Assembly (NCBI GenBank): GCA_026399015.1
Contig: JAPLRS010000040.1
Location: 124,001-188,000, forward strand
DNA: 64,000 bases
Direction of reading: 5' to 3'
Origin: Methylococcales bacterium
Lineage (GTDB): Bacteria; Pseudomonadota; Gammaproteobacteria; Methylococcales; Methylomonadaceae
Shown: positions 46,470 to 55,377 of the stretch, one piece after another
Position numbering within the stretch: position 1 is the stretch's first letter
Layout of the letters: the number at the start of each line of letters is the position of its first letter
Notes under the pieces: generated by a model
Database searches by the model: none
The model's input: only the letters and a program-made list of their open reading frames with translations
What the model was told of the DNA's origin: nothing
Program-made: the position numbers and the translations under genes

Positions 46470-49400
46470 ATGAAATTAAATAATTCCTCTGCTCAACTTG
46501 ACACTTATTATCAACAAGTTCAAGACATTATCTTAAATAAACAAGATTGGGTAACTGGTTTGTTGCCTGCAAGTACAGCAGTGACTGTGCATGGGAATTA
46601 CACAGATGCGTGGGTTAGGGACAACGTTTATAGTATTCTTTCTGCTTGGGGTCTTGCCTTAGCTTATCGGCGGATTGATGGTGCACAAGATCGCACTTAT
46701 GTGCTAGAACAAAGTGTCGTTAAGTTGATGAGAGGTTTGTTAACGTCAATGATGCGTCAAGCACCTAAAGTTGAAAAGTTTAAACAAACCCAAAAGCCAA
46801 TTGATGCCTTACATGCTAAATACGACACTAAATCGGGTAACTGTGTTGTGGGTGATGATGAGTGGGGGCATTTACAATTAGATGCGACCTCATTATTTTT
46901 GCTGATGTTGGCACAAATGACCGAATCTGGTTTACGCATTGTGTTTACCATTGATGAAGTCAATTTTGTGCAAAACTTAGTGCATTATATTAGCCGTACT
47001 TATAGAACACCAGATTATGGTATTTGGGAGCGTGGCAACAAAATTAATCACGGCATAGCGGAGCTAAATGCGAGTTCAATAGGCATGGCAAAAGCCGCCT
47101 TAGAAGCCTTGTCTGGTTTTAACCTTTTTGGTAAAGATGGTGGCCAAGCTTCAATCGTGCATGTTATTAGTGATGATATAGCGCGAACTCGAATTACTTT
47201 AGAGTCATTATTACCCAGAGAGTCAATCTCAAAAGAAGTGGATTCAGCGGTATTAAGCGTGACTGGATTTCCGGCTTTTGCTATAGATGATGAAGCGATA
47301 CGTTTAAAAACCGAAGCCTTAATTTGTCAAAAGTTAGAAGGTCGGTATGGCTGTAAACGCTTTTTATTAGATGGTCATCAAACTGTTATAGAAGATCATA
47401 ATAAACTGCATTATGACCCGCATGAACTTAAACAGTTTATGGATATAGAGTGTGAATGGCCTTTATTTTTTACCTATTTATTATTAAATAATCTATGTGC
47501 AGATAATCAAGTAGCTGCCAAAGAGTATCGCGCCAAACTAGAAGCTTTATTGGTTGAGCAAAATTGCCAATATTTATTACCCGAATTATATATCGTGCCT
47601 GCAGATTTAATTGCCGCCGAAAAAGCTAATCCACGTAGCCAAGATCGTATTCCTAATGAAAATGTGCCTTTAGTATGGGCGCAAAGTTTATTTATGTTGG
47701 GCTGTTTAATTCAAGATGGCTTATTAAGTTGTGATGATATTGATCCACTCGGTAGGCATAAAAAGCTTAAAAATTCGCAAGATTACACCATTCAAATACA
47801 GTTAGTTTCGCAAGACGATGAAGTACAAAGGCGCTTACGTGAACATAATATTGAGACGCAAACTTTAGCGGAGCTCGCGCCATTTCAGATCCGCGAGGCA
47901 ACTGAATTGTCTATGGCTTACACGCAAGTGGGTCGAAATGACCGCATAGGTTTAACCGGTCGACCTTTAAGACAATTGCGTAGTTTAGCTACCTCAAAGT
48001 TATATACCCTAGCGGGTGAACCCTTAATATTTACCCCACAATGTCTTAACCAAAAAGGTTTCTATTTAGCGATGGATAATCATTTGTTAATACAAAGATT
48101 ACGCGTTGAGTTATCTTATATATACAGGCATTGGGATAAACAAGGTAATCCTGTGGTAGCCATGACTATCAAACATAATATGTTAGATAGTCGACACAGC
48201 GCTATTCTTATAGATTTTATTAACGAATTACAACAAGGCGTGACTAAAGGGATTCCTGTTAAAGTCGGGGCATTGAAAGATTTTTCAGAAACTTCTAATT
48301 ATGAAAAAATCAATCAATTACATGACTTTAGATTTTCGGAGGCCAAGTGGGAAGATAGTGAGCGACCTTTTTATCAATTATTACCCACTAACGATGAGCC
48401 CTCATTCCCCTTAGATATTTTATTGCTTACCGAGTGGGAAATTGCCAGCGACAGTGAACTGTTTATTCAATTAAATATTCATGCAAATCTGTATGCACAG
48501 CTAGAAATATTAATGTTGTTAACCCAACGCCACGGTTTAGATTACGAAACAGGCTTGGTAAACTCAGAAGGTAAAGTCGCTACCGTGGCAGACTTATTAT
48601 CCGAGTTATACGAAAGGGCAGGTGACCAACATGAGTGGTCAATCGTGCGTCGTTGTGCGGGCTTGTTAGGTAAATATGATATTAACTTAGAACAAGCAGC
48701 TACTGAGATATTAGTGAGACAGCACGCATTAACTTTAGGTCGGGCTTATAGTGGTAAAGCCACCTTAAATGGGCCTGCCGATTCCTTTGAGATATTACAA
48801 CTGATTCGTACATTTAATAATAATGACGCGAGTGAGCATATTATTATCCAAGAGTTAATCATTTATCTAGGTATGCTGATTAAGTCTAAACCCCTATTAT
48901 TTAAAGATATGCACACCATAAGGGTGGGTCATATCATGCAGTTATTGATAGTTAGGCAAAAGAGAGACTCAGGTTGCGATACCTTAGATCAAGCCTTTAA
49001 TGAGTTGTTAAGCTTGTCGCCATTCTCTTTATCAAAGAAATTAAAAGAAACTTTAGATGATTTTACTAATACAGAAGAAGAACTAGGCCTTGCCGAAAAT
49101 TTACATTATGAAGGCAGTAGTCGTAAATTAAACCATGCGCGTTTTTCTGTAGCTATGGATCCTAACAATAGCCAAGAAATTATTAATTGGTATGATTGGC
49201 GAGAGCAACAAGGCAGTGTGGGGCGAGAAACTAAAGCCTTTTATGACAGTGTTTGGGAGATTCTGCATCATTGTAAAGGCTTAATGATGGGTGGAAAGCT
49301 AAACAGTAAAAATCGTTTAGACAGTGAAAATACCTTGTCCCAAATGACCGAAGGTGAACAAAGCTTTAAATTGGTGGTGAATCATTTACTCAATAAGATT

Positions 49401-49688
49401 CAGGCACCGGTGTATCGACAATTAACTGTAGAAGCCCTAAAGGTGCTGGCTTTAATCTTTAAAGATAATCCAGAGTTACAAATTGACGATACCTTACTAA
49501 CAGATATTTTAATCGGCCATGCCGTAAGGTTAAGTTGGTTACAAATTCATCCGGAACATTCATATTCTTATGATGAGCAGGTCTCATCTGCATGGCAAGC
49601 GTTTTATCAGTTACCGCCTCATAAAGTTGCCAACGGTATTTTAGATGCGTTAATCTATCTACTTGAAAATAACCAAGAGGCAGCATAA
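46470..49688 (+). CDS. GH15/phosphorylase-kinase-regulatory-subunit-like protein
   Basis: This 1,070-residue protein resembles bacterial relatives of the alpha/beta subunits of phosphorylase kinase, which have a GH15-type (alpha/alpha)6 barrel. Typical sequence is VTGLLPASTAVTVHGNYTDA then WVRDNVYSILSAWGLALAYR at about 28-70, GDDEWGHLQLDATSLFLLML near 140 and GIWERGNKINHGIAELNASS near 190. The C-terminal half (about 540-1070) is unassigned. The frame is also open from an ATG at 46413 that would add a hydrophobic leader; I prefer the ATG at 46470 because the domain starts at once, though neither has a good ribosome binding site. The glucokinase gene follows directly, one base after its stop, so a role in glycogen or glucan metabolism is likely. 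Confidence 0.82.
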   Translation: MKLNNSSAQLDTYYQQVQDIILNKQDWVTGLLPASTAVTVHGNYTDAWVRDNVYSILSAWGLALAYRRIDGAQDRTYVLEQSVVKLMRGLLTSMMRQAPKVEKFKQTQKPIDALHAKYDTKSGNCVVGDDEWGHLQLDATSLFLLMLAQMTESGLRIVFTIDEVNFVQNLVHYISRTYRTPDYGIWERGNKINHGIAELNASSIGMAKAALEALSGFNLFGKDGGQASIVHVISDDIARTRITLESLLPRESISKEVDSAVLSVTGFPAFAIDDEAIRLKTEALICQKLEGRYGCKRFLLDGHQTVIEDHNKLHYDPHELKQFMDIECEWPLFFTYLLLNNLCADNQVAAKEYRAKLEALLVEQNCQYLLPELYIVPADLIAAEKANPRSQDRIPNENVPLVWAQSLFMLGCLIQDGLLSCDDIDPLGRHKKLKNSQDYTIQIQLVSQDDEVQRRLREHNIETQTLAELAPFQIREATELSMAYTQVGRNDRIGLTGRPLRQLRSLATSKLYTLAGEPLIFTPQCLNQKGFYLAMDNHLLIQRLRVELSYIYRHWDKQGNPVVAMTIKHNMLDSRHSAILIDFINELQQGVTKGIPVKVGALKDFSETSNYEKINQLHDFRFSEAKWEDSERPFYQLLPTNDEPSFPLDILLLTEWEIASDSELFIQLNIHANLYAQLEILMLLTQRHGLDYETGLVNSEGKVATVADLLSELYERAGDQHEWSIVRRCAGLLGKYDINLEQAATEILVRQHALTLGRAYSGKATLNGPADSFEILQLIRTFNNNDASEHIIIQELIIYLGMLIKSKPLLFKDMHTIRVGHIMQLLIVRQKRDSGCDTLDQAFNELLSLSPFSLSKKLKETLDDFTNTEEELGLAENLHYEGSSRKLNHARFSVAMDPNNSQEIINWYDWREQQGSVGRETKAFYDSVWEILHHCKGLMMGGKLNSKNRLDSENTLSQMTEGEQSFKLVVNHLLNKIQAPVYRQLTVEALKVLALIFKDNPELQIDDTLLTDILIGHAVRLSWLQIHPEHSYSYDEQVSSAWQAFYQLPPHKVANGILDALIYLLENNQEAA

Positions 49689-50657
49689 ATGATCTTAGCA
49701 GGAGATATTGGCGGCACAAAGACAGTTTTATGTCTTTTAATTAAAGAGCCAGATAACAGCACGACGTGCGTTAAAGAAGTCACTTATGCCAGTCAACAAT
49801 ATGCGACTTTTGATGATATTTTAGCCGAATTTTTACCACAAGATGCATCGATAACTTCCGCATGTTTTGGAGTGGCAGGACCTGTGGTTAATCAAGTTTG
49901 TAAAACCACTAATCTTCCTTGGTTATTGGATGGTCAGGCTCTTAAAACCCAATTAAATACGTCTAAAGTAAAGTTATTAAATGATCTAGAAGCGATGGCT
50001 TTGGGCATGTTGTATCTCCCAGAAACAGATTTAATTGAGTTAAATCCCAATGCAGTTAGTCAAAAAGGCACTTGTGCAGTCATCGCGGCCGGTACTGGTT
50101 TGGGTGAAGCCTTGTTATATTGGGATGAAGAAAAATATCACCCGATGGCTACTGAGGGTGGACATACAGATTTTGCGGCTCAAACAGCGCAACAAGATGC
50201 TTTATTAGTTTATCTAAGAGAATTAACGCCAGGCCATGTGAGTTATGAACGCATTTTGTCGGGTGTAGGATTTAGTCATTTATATGATTTTTTACGGACC
50301 CAAGATTTTGCAGCGCCTTGTGCAGAAGTTGAGCAGTTAAGCGCTGATGCAGATAGAAACGCCGTTATTTCAGGTTTGGGGTCGGCGGGTACAGATCCAC
50401 TATGCGTAGAAGTCTTGCGCTTATTTGTTGAGATTTATGGTGCCGAAGCGGGGAATCTAGCTTTAAAATCCTTAGCGACGGGTGGCGTGTTTATTGGTGG
50501 TGGCATTGGCGTAAAAATATTGCCAGCCATGCAGTCAGGGCAGTTTATTAAGGCATTTATAGCTAAGGGTCGTTTTGAGGCTTTATTAAATACTGTATCT
50601 GTAAAACTATCAATTAATCAACGCACCCCATTAATCGGTGCGATACATTATTTTTAA
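49689..50657 (+). CDS. glk: glucokinase
   Basis: This 322-residue protein is a bacterial ATP-dependent glucokinase. ILAGDIGGTKTVLCLL is the phosphate-binding motif, FGVAGPV, LLNDLEAMALGM, AAGTGLGEALLYWDE and MATEGGHTDFAAQ (sugar-binding residues) are all present, and GGVFIGGGIG lies in the C-terminal part. It begins directly after the GH15-like gene, so both are probably in one operon that would supply glucose 6-phosphate. Confidence 0.95.
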   Translation: MILAGDIGGTKTVLCLLIKEPDNSTTCVKEVTYASQQYATFDDILAEFLPQDASITSACFGVAGPVVNQVCKTTNLPWLLDGQALKTQLNTSKVKLLNDLEAMALGMLYLPETDLIELNPNAVSQKGTCAVIAAGTGLGEALLYWDEEKYHPMATEGGHTDFAAQTAQQDALLVYLRELTPGHVSYERILSGVGFSHLYDFLRTQDFAAPCAEVEQLSADADRNAVISGLGSAGTDPLCVEVLRLFVEIYGAEAGNLALKSLATGGVFIGGGIGVKILPAMQSGQFIKAFIAKGRFEALLNTVSVKLSINQRTPLIGAIHYF

Positions 50658-51110
50658 GACAGTTTTTTACAAAAATTGCCTGTAATTGAAGTTTTTTTGT
50701 ATTTATTTTTTTGTTGCCTTTTTACAAATAACAACGTGATTTAATAAGTTGGTCTTTTTAAGTTCGCCAGTTTTCCAATACTGAGCCTAATCACTTAAAA
50801 ATTGAGCTGTTGTATAATAACAACGGTTAAGTAAATGTTAAGATTTATAATGCTTCATGCAAAAATATTAGCTTGAAATTGTTGTTTAATAAGAGGATTA
50901 TTTGCACTCTAGTTAACCAACGGTAGGGGTATAAGGCATGAAAATTATAAAAACTATGATCTTAGTGGCGAGTCTTTTTGCAATAGCTGGAGCAGCTTTA
51001 TTTCAATTAATAATGCTTTTAGCTAATTTAGGACATCCCAGCAAGACATACAAACATAGCATTTCGTAGTCACGTTTAAATAATCGGTTTAAAATTCAGC
51101 TTATAGACAA
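50658..51110. other. intergenic stretch with one small ORF
   Basis: The 450 bases between glk and the modE operator contain no large gene. A T-rich stretch follows the glk stop. Only the 43-codon frame at 50938-51069 stands out. Confidence 0.5.
50938..51069 (+). CDS. possible small single-helix membrane protein
   Basis: The 43-residue frame reads KIIKTMILVASLFAIAGAAL followed by FQLIMLLANLGHPSKTYKHS: two basic residues, a 22-residue hydrophobic segment and a short basic tail. GGGG and AAGG lie before the ATG. A small inner-membrane protein is plausible. No relatives can be named. Confidence 0.4.
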   Translation: MKIIKTMILVASLFAIAGAALFQLIMLLANLGHPSKTYKHSIS

Positions 51111-51133
51111 TGTCGTTATAGATTGTAACGACA
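51111..51133. promoter_or_regulatory. ModE-box-like palindrome upstream of modE
   Basis: TGTCGTTA and TAACGACA form a perfect inverted repeat with a seven-base spacer (TAGATTG). The TCGTTATA half and the TAACGA half match the core of the known ModE operator (CGTTATAT...ATAACG). It lies 40 bases before the proposed modE start, which suggests autorepression when molybdate is present. It also ends one base before the upstream TTG at 51135, which makes that TTG an unlikely start. Confidence 0.6.
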
Positions 51134-51173
51134 GTTGTTTATCCTCGTCATTATTGATAGAAAAATAACTATT

Positions 51174-51983
51174 TTGTCCAAAAAAACCACCAATCAAACA
51201 ACCCAAAAGTGGGTTGAAGGTGATATACGCTTAGTAGGTTTACTTGATACGCGCATGATAGGTTTGTTAAAAGCCATAGCAGAGTCAGGTTCAATTAACC
51301 AAGCCGCCAAATTAGTTGGCTTAAGCTATAAAGGTGCTTGGCAGATAATAGAAAAAGCCAATAACATGGCACCTAAGGTATTAATATCGACAGCAACAGG
51401 TGGGGCAAAAGGTGGTGGTACCAGCCTAACAACCGCAGGACAAGCCTTATTAGAACTGTTTAATCGTGTGGATACTGAGCATAAAGTATTTTTACAAAAA
51501 ATAAATCAAAAATTAGCAGACGACCCCGTTGCCCAGTTATTACTCAAGCGTTTAGTTATAAAAACCAGCGCCACCAATCAATTATTTGGGAGCATAACGG
51601 CCATCGAAATAGGCGCCGTAAATGCCCAAGTCGTGGTTAAATTAAAAGGAGGAGAACAAGTCGTCGCCGCTATTTCTTTAGCAGATCTAAATCAACTTAA
51701 TTTAGTGGTAGATGGTGATGTCATTTTATTGATAAATGATCCAGAAATTATCATGATGACAGATCCAGAGTCATATCAGTATTCATCACGTAATTGTTTG
51801 GCGGGTAAGGTAATGCGCATTCAAACAGATGGCATAGACGCAGAAGTAGTGATACAACTGTCGAGTGGCGATAGCATAGTCGCCATGATCACCCAAGCCA
51901 GTGCAGAAAGCATGAATTTAAAACTCGACACCCCAGTTTATGCCCTATTTAAAAGCAACTCCGTCATATTAGGTACCCATTAA
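51174..51983 (+). CDS. modE: molybdate-dependent transcription regulator ModE
   Basis: This protein of about 269 residues has the ModE layout. The N-terminal winged HTH (DTRMIGLLKAIAESGSINQA then AKLVGLSYKGAWQIIEKANN) recognises DNA; two C-terminal molybdate-binding TOBE (di-mop) domains follow (about 130-195: FGSITAIEIGAVNAQVVVKL, and about 205-269: LAGKVMRIQTDGIDAEVVIQ). It is expected to repress molybdate uptake and help switch nitrogenase genes. The frame is open from a TTG at 51135, but the TTG at 51174 leaves room for the operator and gives a normal N-terminus. Both starts are uncertain. Confidence 0.88.
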   Translation: MSKKTTNQTTQKWVEGDIRLVGLLDTRMIGLLKAIAESGSINQAAKLVGLSYKGAWQIIEKANNMAPKVLISTATGGAKGGGTSLTTAGQALLELFNRVDTEHKVFLQKINQKLADDPVAQLLLKRLVIKTSATNQLFGSITAIEIGAVNAQVVVKLKGGEQVVAAISLADLNQLNLVVDGDVILLINDPEIIMMTDPESYQYSSRNCLAGKVMRIQTDGIDAEVVIQLSSGDSIVAMITQASAESMNLKLDTPVYALFKSNSVILGTH

Positions 51984-52314
51984 CAACTTTAATTGCAACA
52001 GACTTTAATGTCAAAAGCGTGTTCGTTAAAATAAACAGCGAGCCCAAATTATAGGGTGTGTAGTTACATTGTAAGTAAATATAGCGTGGGTTGAATGACA
52101 GTTATAGGGTATGCTGAACGCTAGTGAAGCGCACCAAATGTAAATGAAACACCAACCCCAATGATGCACCACGCTTTGCTTGATGCGCCTTCTAGCATCG
52201 GCACATCCCTATGTATATTTCAATTGATTTATGTTCAAACATATCTATATTCAAACGTATGTACATTTCAAATTTTGAATGTTCTATTCTACTAAATGTT
52301 CTAGTCTGGCGGAG
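51984..52314. other. 331-base stretch without a gene, between convergent genes
   Basis: It lies between the convergent ends of modE and rseC. Imperfect repeats of TTCAAA(C/T)-type with ATATCTATAT/GTATGTACAT between them occur at about 52218-52275, and short palindromic pieces such as GCACCAAATG and ATGATGCACCA occur before that. No T-run terminator is clear. Confidence 0.4.
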
Positions 52315-52740
52315 TTACAATTTTTTTATGCTGATTGAGTTTGCGTAGCGGGTCGCGGAGATTCTTTTTATACCTAATAAACACAGGGCAAAGCTTAATA
52401 CGGCACTGCCGAGTATCCAGATATCTTTATTGGCGGTGGTATCGTTGATAAAGGCATCCGTTAAAAATGTACCAACAAATAAAGCTAATAAGGGTAGTAA
52501 ATACATTAATAGCGAGGCGTTGATTAAGATATTTTCATCGATTGAAATAATAACTTTGTCACCCAGTTTAAAGTCATCAGAATTAATTAAGCGTAGGGAT
52601 TTTTTTTCTAAAAGTTGGCTTAGCGCTTGGGTGCTACAGCTTGATTTTTGTTGGCATCCTGCACACCCATGGGTGTTTAATTTATCAACCCAGATGTTAT
52701 GTGCATCAACTTTAACGATGACGGCTTGTTCTTCTATCAT
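52315..52740 (-). CDS. rseC: RseC/MucC-family protein (SoxR-reducing complex type)
   Basis: This 141-residue membrane protein starts with a Cys-rich domain (HGCAGCQQKSSCSTQAL; C-x2-C-x5-C) that is typical of RseC, followed by LRLINSDDFKLGDKVIISID and two transmembrane helices at about 75-95 (LLMYLLPLLALFVGTFL) and 105-125 (WILGSAVLSFALCLLGI). RseC takes part in sigma-E control and in the Rnf/Rsx SoxR-reducing pathway. It lies 57 bases after nifF on the same strand. A role in Rnf-type electron supply to nitrogenase is possible. Confidence 0.85.
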   Translation of the reverse strand: MIEEQAVIVKVDAHNIWVDKLNTHGCAGCQQKSSCSTQALSQLLEKKSLRLINSDDFKLGDKVIISIDENILINASLLMYLLPLLALFVGTFLTDAFINDTTANKDIWILGSAVLSFALCLLGIKRISATRYANSISIKKL

Positions 52741-52796
52741 AACTATCTTTGTTCTCTGTTATTAAGCAGGCTAGCATCTTAATCTAGCGCTGTTAA

Positions 52797-53324
52797 TTAA
52801 ACTAGGGCTAATGAATTTAACCAAGTATGGACGCGCTCGGTTGTTAGCTCTTTTTGATTATCTTGATCTAAAGCCAGCCCCATAAATTGACCATCAATGA
52901 TGGCTTTTGATTTTTTAAAAGTATAACCTTCGGTTGGCCATAATCCTATTAAATTTGCCCCACAAATATCAAATTCTTCATATAAATAATAAACCGCGTC
53001 TATAAATTCGTCAGGATAACCTTTTTGATTACCTAACCCGTAGATAGCCACTGTTTTACCACTGAAGTCTTGGCCTTTTAAAGTAGGTATAAATTCTTCC
53101 CAGCTTTCAGTTTGATTACCTGTCGATAAGCCGGGTACTTGGCCGTCACCATAGGTAGGTATGCCCAATATTAAGGTATCATAATTTAATAAGTCTTCGA
53201 CGGTGGCATTTCTAATGTTAACCGGTTTAGCTGCCAATTCAGGGCCCAGTATAGTGGCTATGTCTTTAGCAACTCTGCGAGTATTGCCACTATCTGTTCC
53301 AAAAAATAGTCCTATTTTTGCCAT
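52797..53324 (-). CDS. nifF: nitrogen-fixation flavodoxin NifF
   Basis: This 175-residue long-chain flavodoxin has the FMN-phosphate loop GTDSGNTR at 9-16, the flavin-flanking loops LGIPTYGDGQVPG (Tyr) and YGLGNQKGYPDEF, and the long-chain insertion TEGYTFKKSKAIIDGQFMGL. It donates electrons to the nitrogenase Fe protein. Downstream of a glutaredoxin-BolA gene (92-base gap) and upstream of rseC, it sits at the end of the nif operon, as in Azotobacter. Confidence 0.92.
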   Translation of the reverse strand: MAKIGLFFGTDSGNTRRVAKDIATILGPELAAKPVNIRNATVEDLLNYDTLILGIPTYGDGQVPGLSTGNQTESWEEFIPTLKGQDFSGKTVAIYGLGNQKGYPDEFIDAVYYLYEEFDICGANLIGLWPTEGYTFKKSKAIIDGQFMGLALDQDNQKELTTERVHTWLNSLALV

Positions 53325-53416
53325 GATAGCCTCACTTTAATTGAATACATTGGGTCTGTTGTTGTTTTAGAACTGCATAGATAATAGCTAGTTAAAAAAA
53401 GATTCTCGCTTAGGGA

Positions 53417-54031
53417 TTAAATTTTAATCTGTAATAAACCCGAAGTTGAACTCTCTGATAAAGCTTGCCATTCTTCAGGTGTATAGGCTTTAACACTTAG
53501 TGCATGTAACTTACCTGAGGCCAAGGGTTCTTTTAAAGTCGCCATGACGAGTTGCTGTTTTTTTACTAATGATAGGTCAGTAAATTGTGTACTAATTACT
53601 GTCACGGTTAAATCACAGCCCATACCATCAATAATAACTTTAGCATCTGGGATGCCTTTTAATACCAATTGCTCAGCATCTTCTTTTGATATTGATTCAT
53701 CATGAGATTCAGCTTTTTCAGGTAAAGCGGTTTGTAAAATAGGTAATAGGCTGCCGTTATTAGATAGTTCTTCTAAAATATCGCAACCGCCAATCAGTTC
53801 TGCATTTACAAAGAGTTGCGGGTAGGTTGGCCATTGTGAAATCTTGGGTAATTTTTCACGGATAAAAGGTGCTTCAAGTACGTTTACATAAGAATATGGA
53901 ATTTTAGTTGCGTTTAAAATGTTAACTGCTTTGCCAGAAAATCCACACTGGGGGTTAGACGGTATGCCCTTCATGTAAAGAATAATGGGGTTAGTGGCAA
54001 GTTGATGGTGTATTTTTTCTTCAGTTGTCAT
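53417..54031 (-). CDS. grxD: CGFS glutaredoxin fused to a BolA-like domain
   Basis: This 204-residue protein joins two iron-sulfur trafficking partners. Residues 1-105 are a monothiol glutaredoxin (LYMKGIPSNPQCGFSGKAV with active Cys 29, then WPTYPQLFVNAELIGGCDIL). Residues about 115-190 resemble BolA (ISKEDAEQLVLKGIPDAKV, QLVMATLKEPLASGKLHALS), although the motif differs from canonical BolA. In nearly all organisms these are separate proteins that form a [2Fe-2S]-bridged heterodimer. It follows clpX by 56 bases on the same strand. A glutaredoxin is linked to nif in Azotobacter; a nif Fe-S carrier role is likely. Confidence 0.82.
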   Translation of the reverse strand: MTTEEKIHHQLATNPIILYMKGIPSNPQCGFSGKAVNILNATKIPYSYVNVLEAPFIREKLPKISQWPTYPQLFVNAELIGGCDILEELSNNGSLLPILQTALPEKAESHDESISKEDAEQLVLKGIPDAKVIIDGMGCDLTVTVISTQFTDLSLVKKQQLVMATLKEPLASGKLHALSVKAYTPEEWQALSESSTSGLLQIKI

Positions 54032-54087
54032 AAGTTTCTCTTAGGGTGGGGCATAATAATTTTATAAGGGTATTTTTTAGTTCAGTT

Positions 54088-55362
54088 TTAGCCAGCTTGT
54101 TCGCGGATTTTTTCTGGATCTTTTAGTATCAATATAACCTCACTTTCACCTTTGACCGTTTCAGCATCAATCACGCATTGATCTATATCTTCACGTGAGG
54201 GGACATCGAACATGGTTTTTCTAAGGATTTGTTCCATAATACTGCGTAAACCACGCGCCCCTGTTTCTCTTTCAATGGCTTGTTGAGCAATTTCAACTAA
54301 CGCGTCTTGTTCAAATTTTAATTCCACATCTTCGTAAGCAAACAATTGTTGGTACTGTCTAACTAAGGCGTTTTTAGGCTCAGTTAATACTCTAATCAGT
54401 GCATCAGTATCTAGAGGTTCTAAAGGTGCAAGTATAGGAAATCGTCCTATAAATTCTGGAATTAACCCAAATTTGCGTAAATCACTGGGTTGGGTCGCAT
54501 TTAATAAGGCTTCTAAAGAAGGTTTTTCTGCTGTGTCATTTACTGGTGCATGAAAGCCAATGCCAGAGTTGGTAGGAGTGAGGCGTTTTTCGACATGTTT
54601 TTCCAGACCCGGAAATGAGCCACCCGCAATAAATAAAATGTTACGCGTATCAATGGTGGTTTCGCCGTCTTTATTGCGTTGGCCTTTGCCATTCACTTTA
54701 ACATGGGAACCTTCAACTAATCTTAGTAAGGCTTGCTGTACACCTTCACCTGATACATCACGCGTGCCGGTTTGTTGTTCGGGACTGCGGGCAATTTTGT
54801 CAATTTCATCCAGATACACAATACCCCATTCGGCATTAGCCATATTACCTTCGGCTACATCTAACAATCTAACGAGAATATTTTCAACATCATCACCCAC
54901 ATAACCCGCTTGGGTCAGGGTAGTTGCATCTGCAATAACAAAGGGTACGCCAACAATTTTGGCTAAGGTGCTGGCTAATAATGTTTTACCGGTACCTGAG
55001 GGGCCTATGAGTAATATATTCGATTTACCAATTTCCACTTCTTTATCGTAGGTACCTAAGCCGGCATTGCCACTTTCATGTTTTAAGCGTTTGTAATGGT
55101 TATAAACTGCAACTGATAAAATCTGTTTGGCTAGGTCTTGGCCAATAATGTACTGATCAAGGTGCTCTTTGATTTTAGCGGGAATAGGTAAGGGGCCTTG
55201 CATCTCGGAGAGTTCTTTTTTTTGGCTCCAATTACTGACTACTTGGTTGGCTAATAAAACACAGTCTCCACAGATAAACCCGTCGCTACCTGCAATTAAG
55301 GGTACTGTAGGTGCTTGGGCTATGCCACAAAATGAGCAGTGTTTTGTTTCTTTAGCACTCAT
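54088..55362 (-). CDS. clpX: ClpX-type ATPase of the nif operon
   Basis: This 424-residue protein is a ClpX. The N-terminal zinc-binding domain has Cys 9, 12, 31 and 34 ([13 protein letters not shown]). The AAA+ part has GPSGTGKT at 120-127, [11 protein letters not shown] (Walker B) and the IGF-loop-like HAPVN for ClpP contact is near 275 (GIGFHAPVN). The C-terminal small domain includes [20 protein letters not shown]. It lies 15 bases after nifM. In Azotobacter a second ClpX in the same place takes part in turnover of nif cofactor assembly proteins, so this is probably a nif-dedicated paralogue, not the housekeeping one, which would sit by clpP. Confidence 0.92.
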   Translation of the reverse strand: MSAKETKHCSFCGIAQAPTVPLIAGSDGFICGDCVLLANQVVSNWSQKKELSEMQGPLPIPAKIKEHLDQYIIGQDLAKQILSVAVYNHYKRLKHESGNAGLGTYDKEVEIGKSNILLIGPSGTGKTLLASTLAKIVGVPFVIADATTLTQAGYVGDDVENILVRLLDVAEGNMANAEWGIVYLDEIDKIARSPEQQTGTRDVSGEGVQQALLRLVEGSHVKVNGKGQRNKDGETTIDTRNILFIAGGSFPGLEKHVEKRLTPTNSGIGFHAPVNDTAEKPSLEALLNATQPSDLRKFGLIPEFIGRFPILAPLEPLDTDALIRVLTEPKNALVRQYQQLFAYEDVELKFEQDALVEIAQQAIERETGARGLRSIMEQILRKTMFDVPSREDIDQCVIDAETVKGESEVILILKDPEKIREQAG

Positions 55363-55377
55363 AAATAACTCCCTCTT

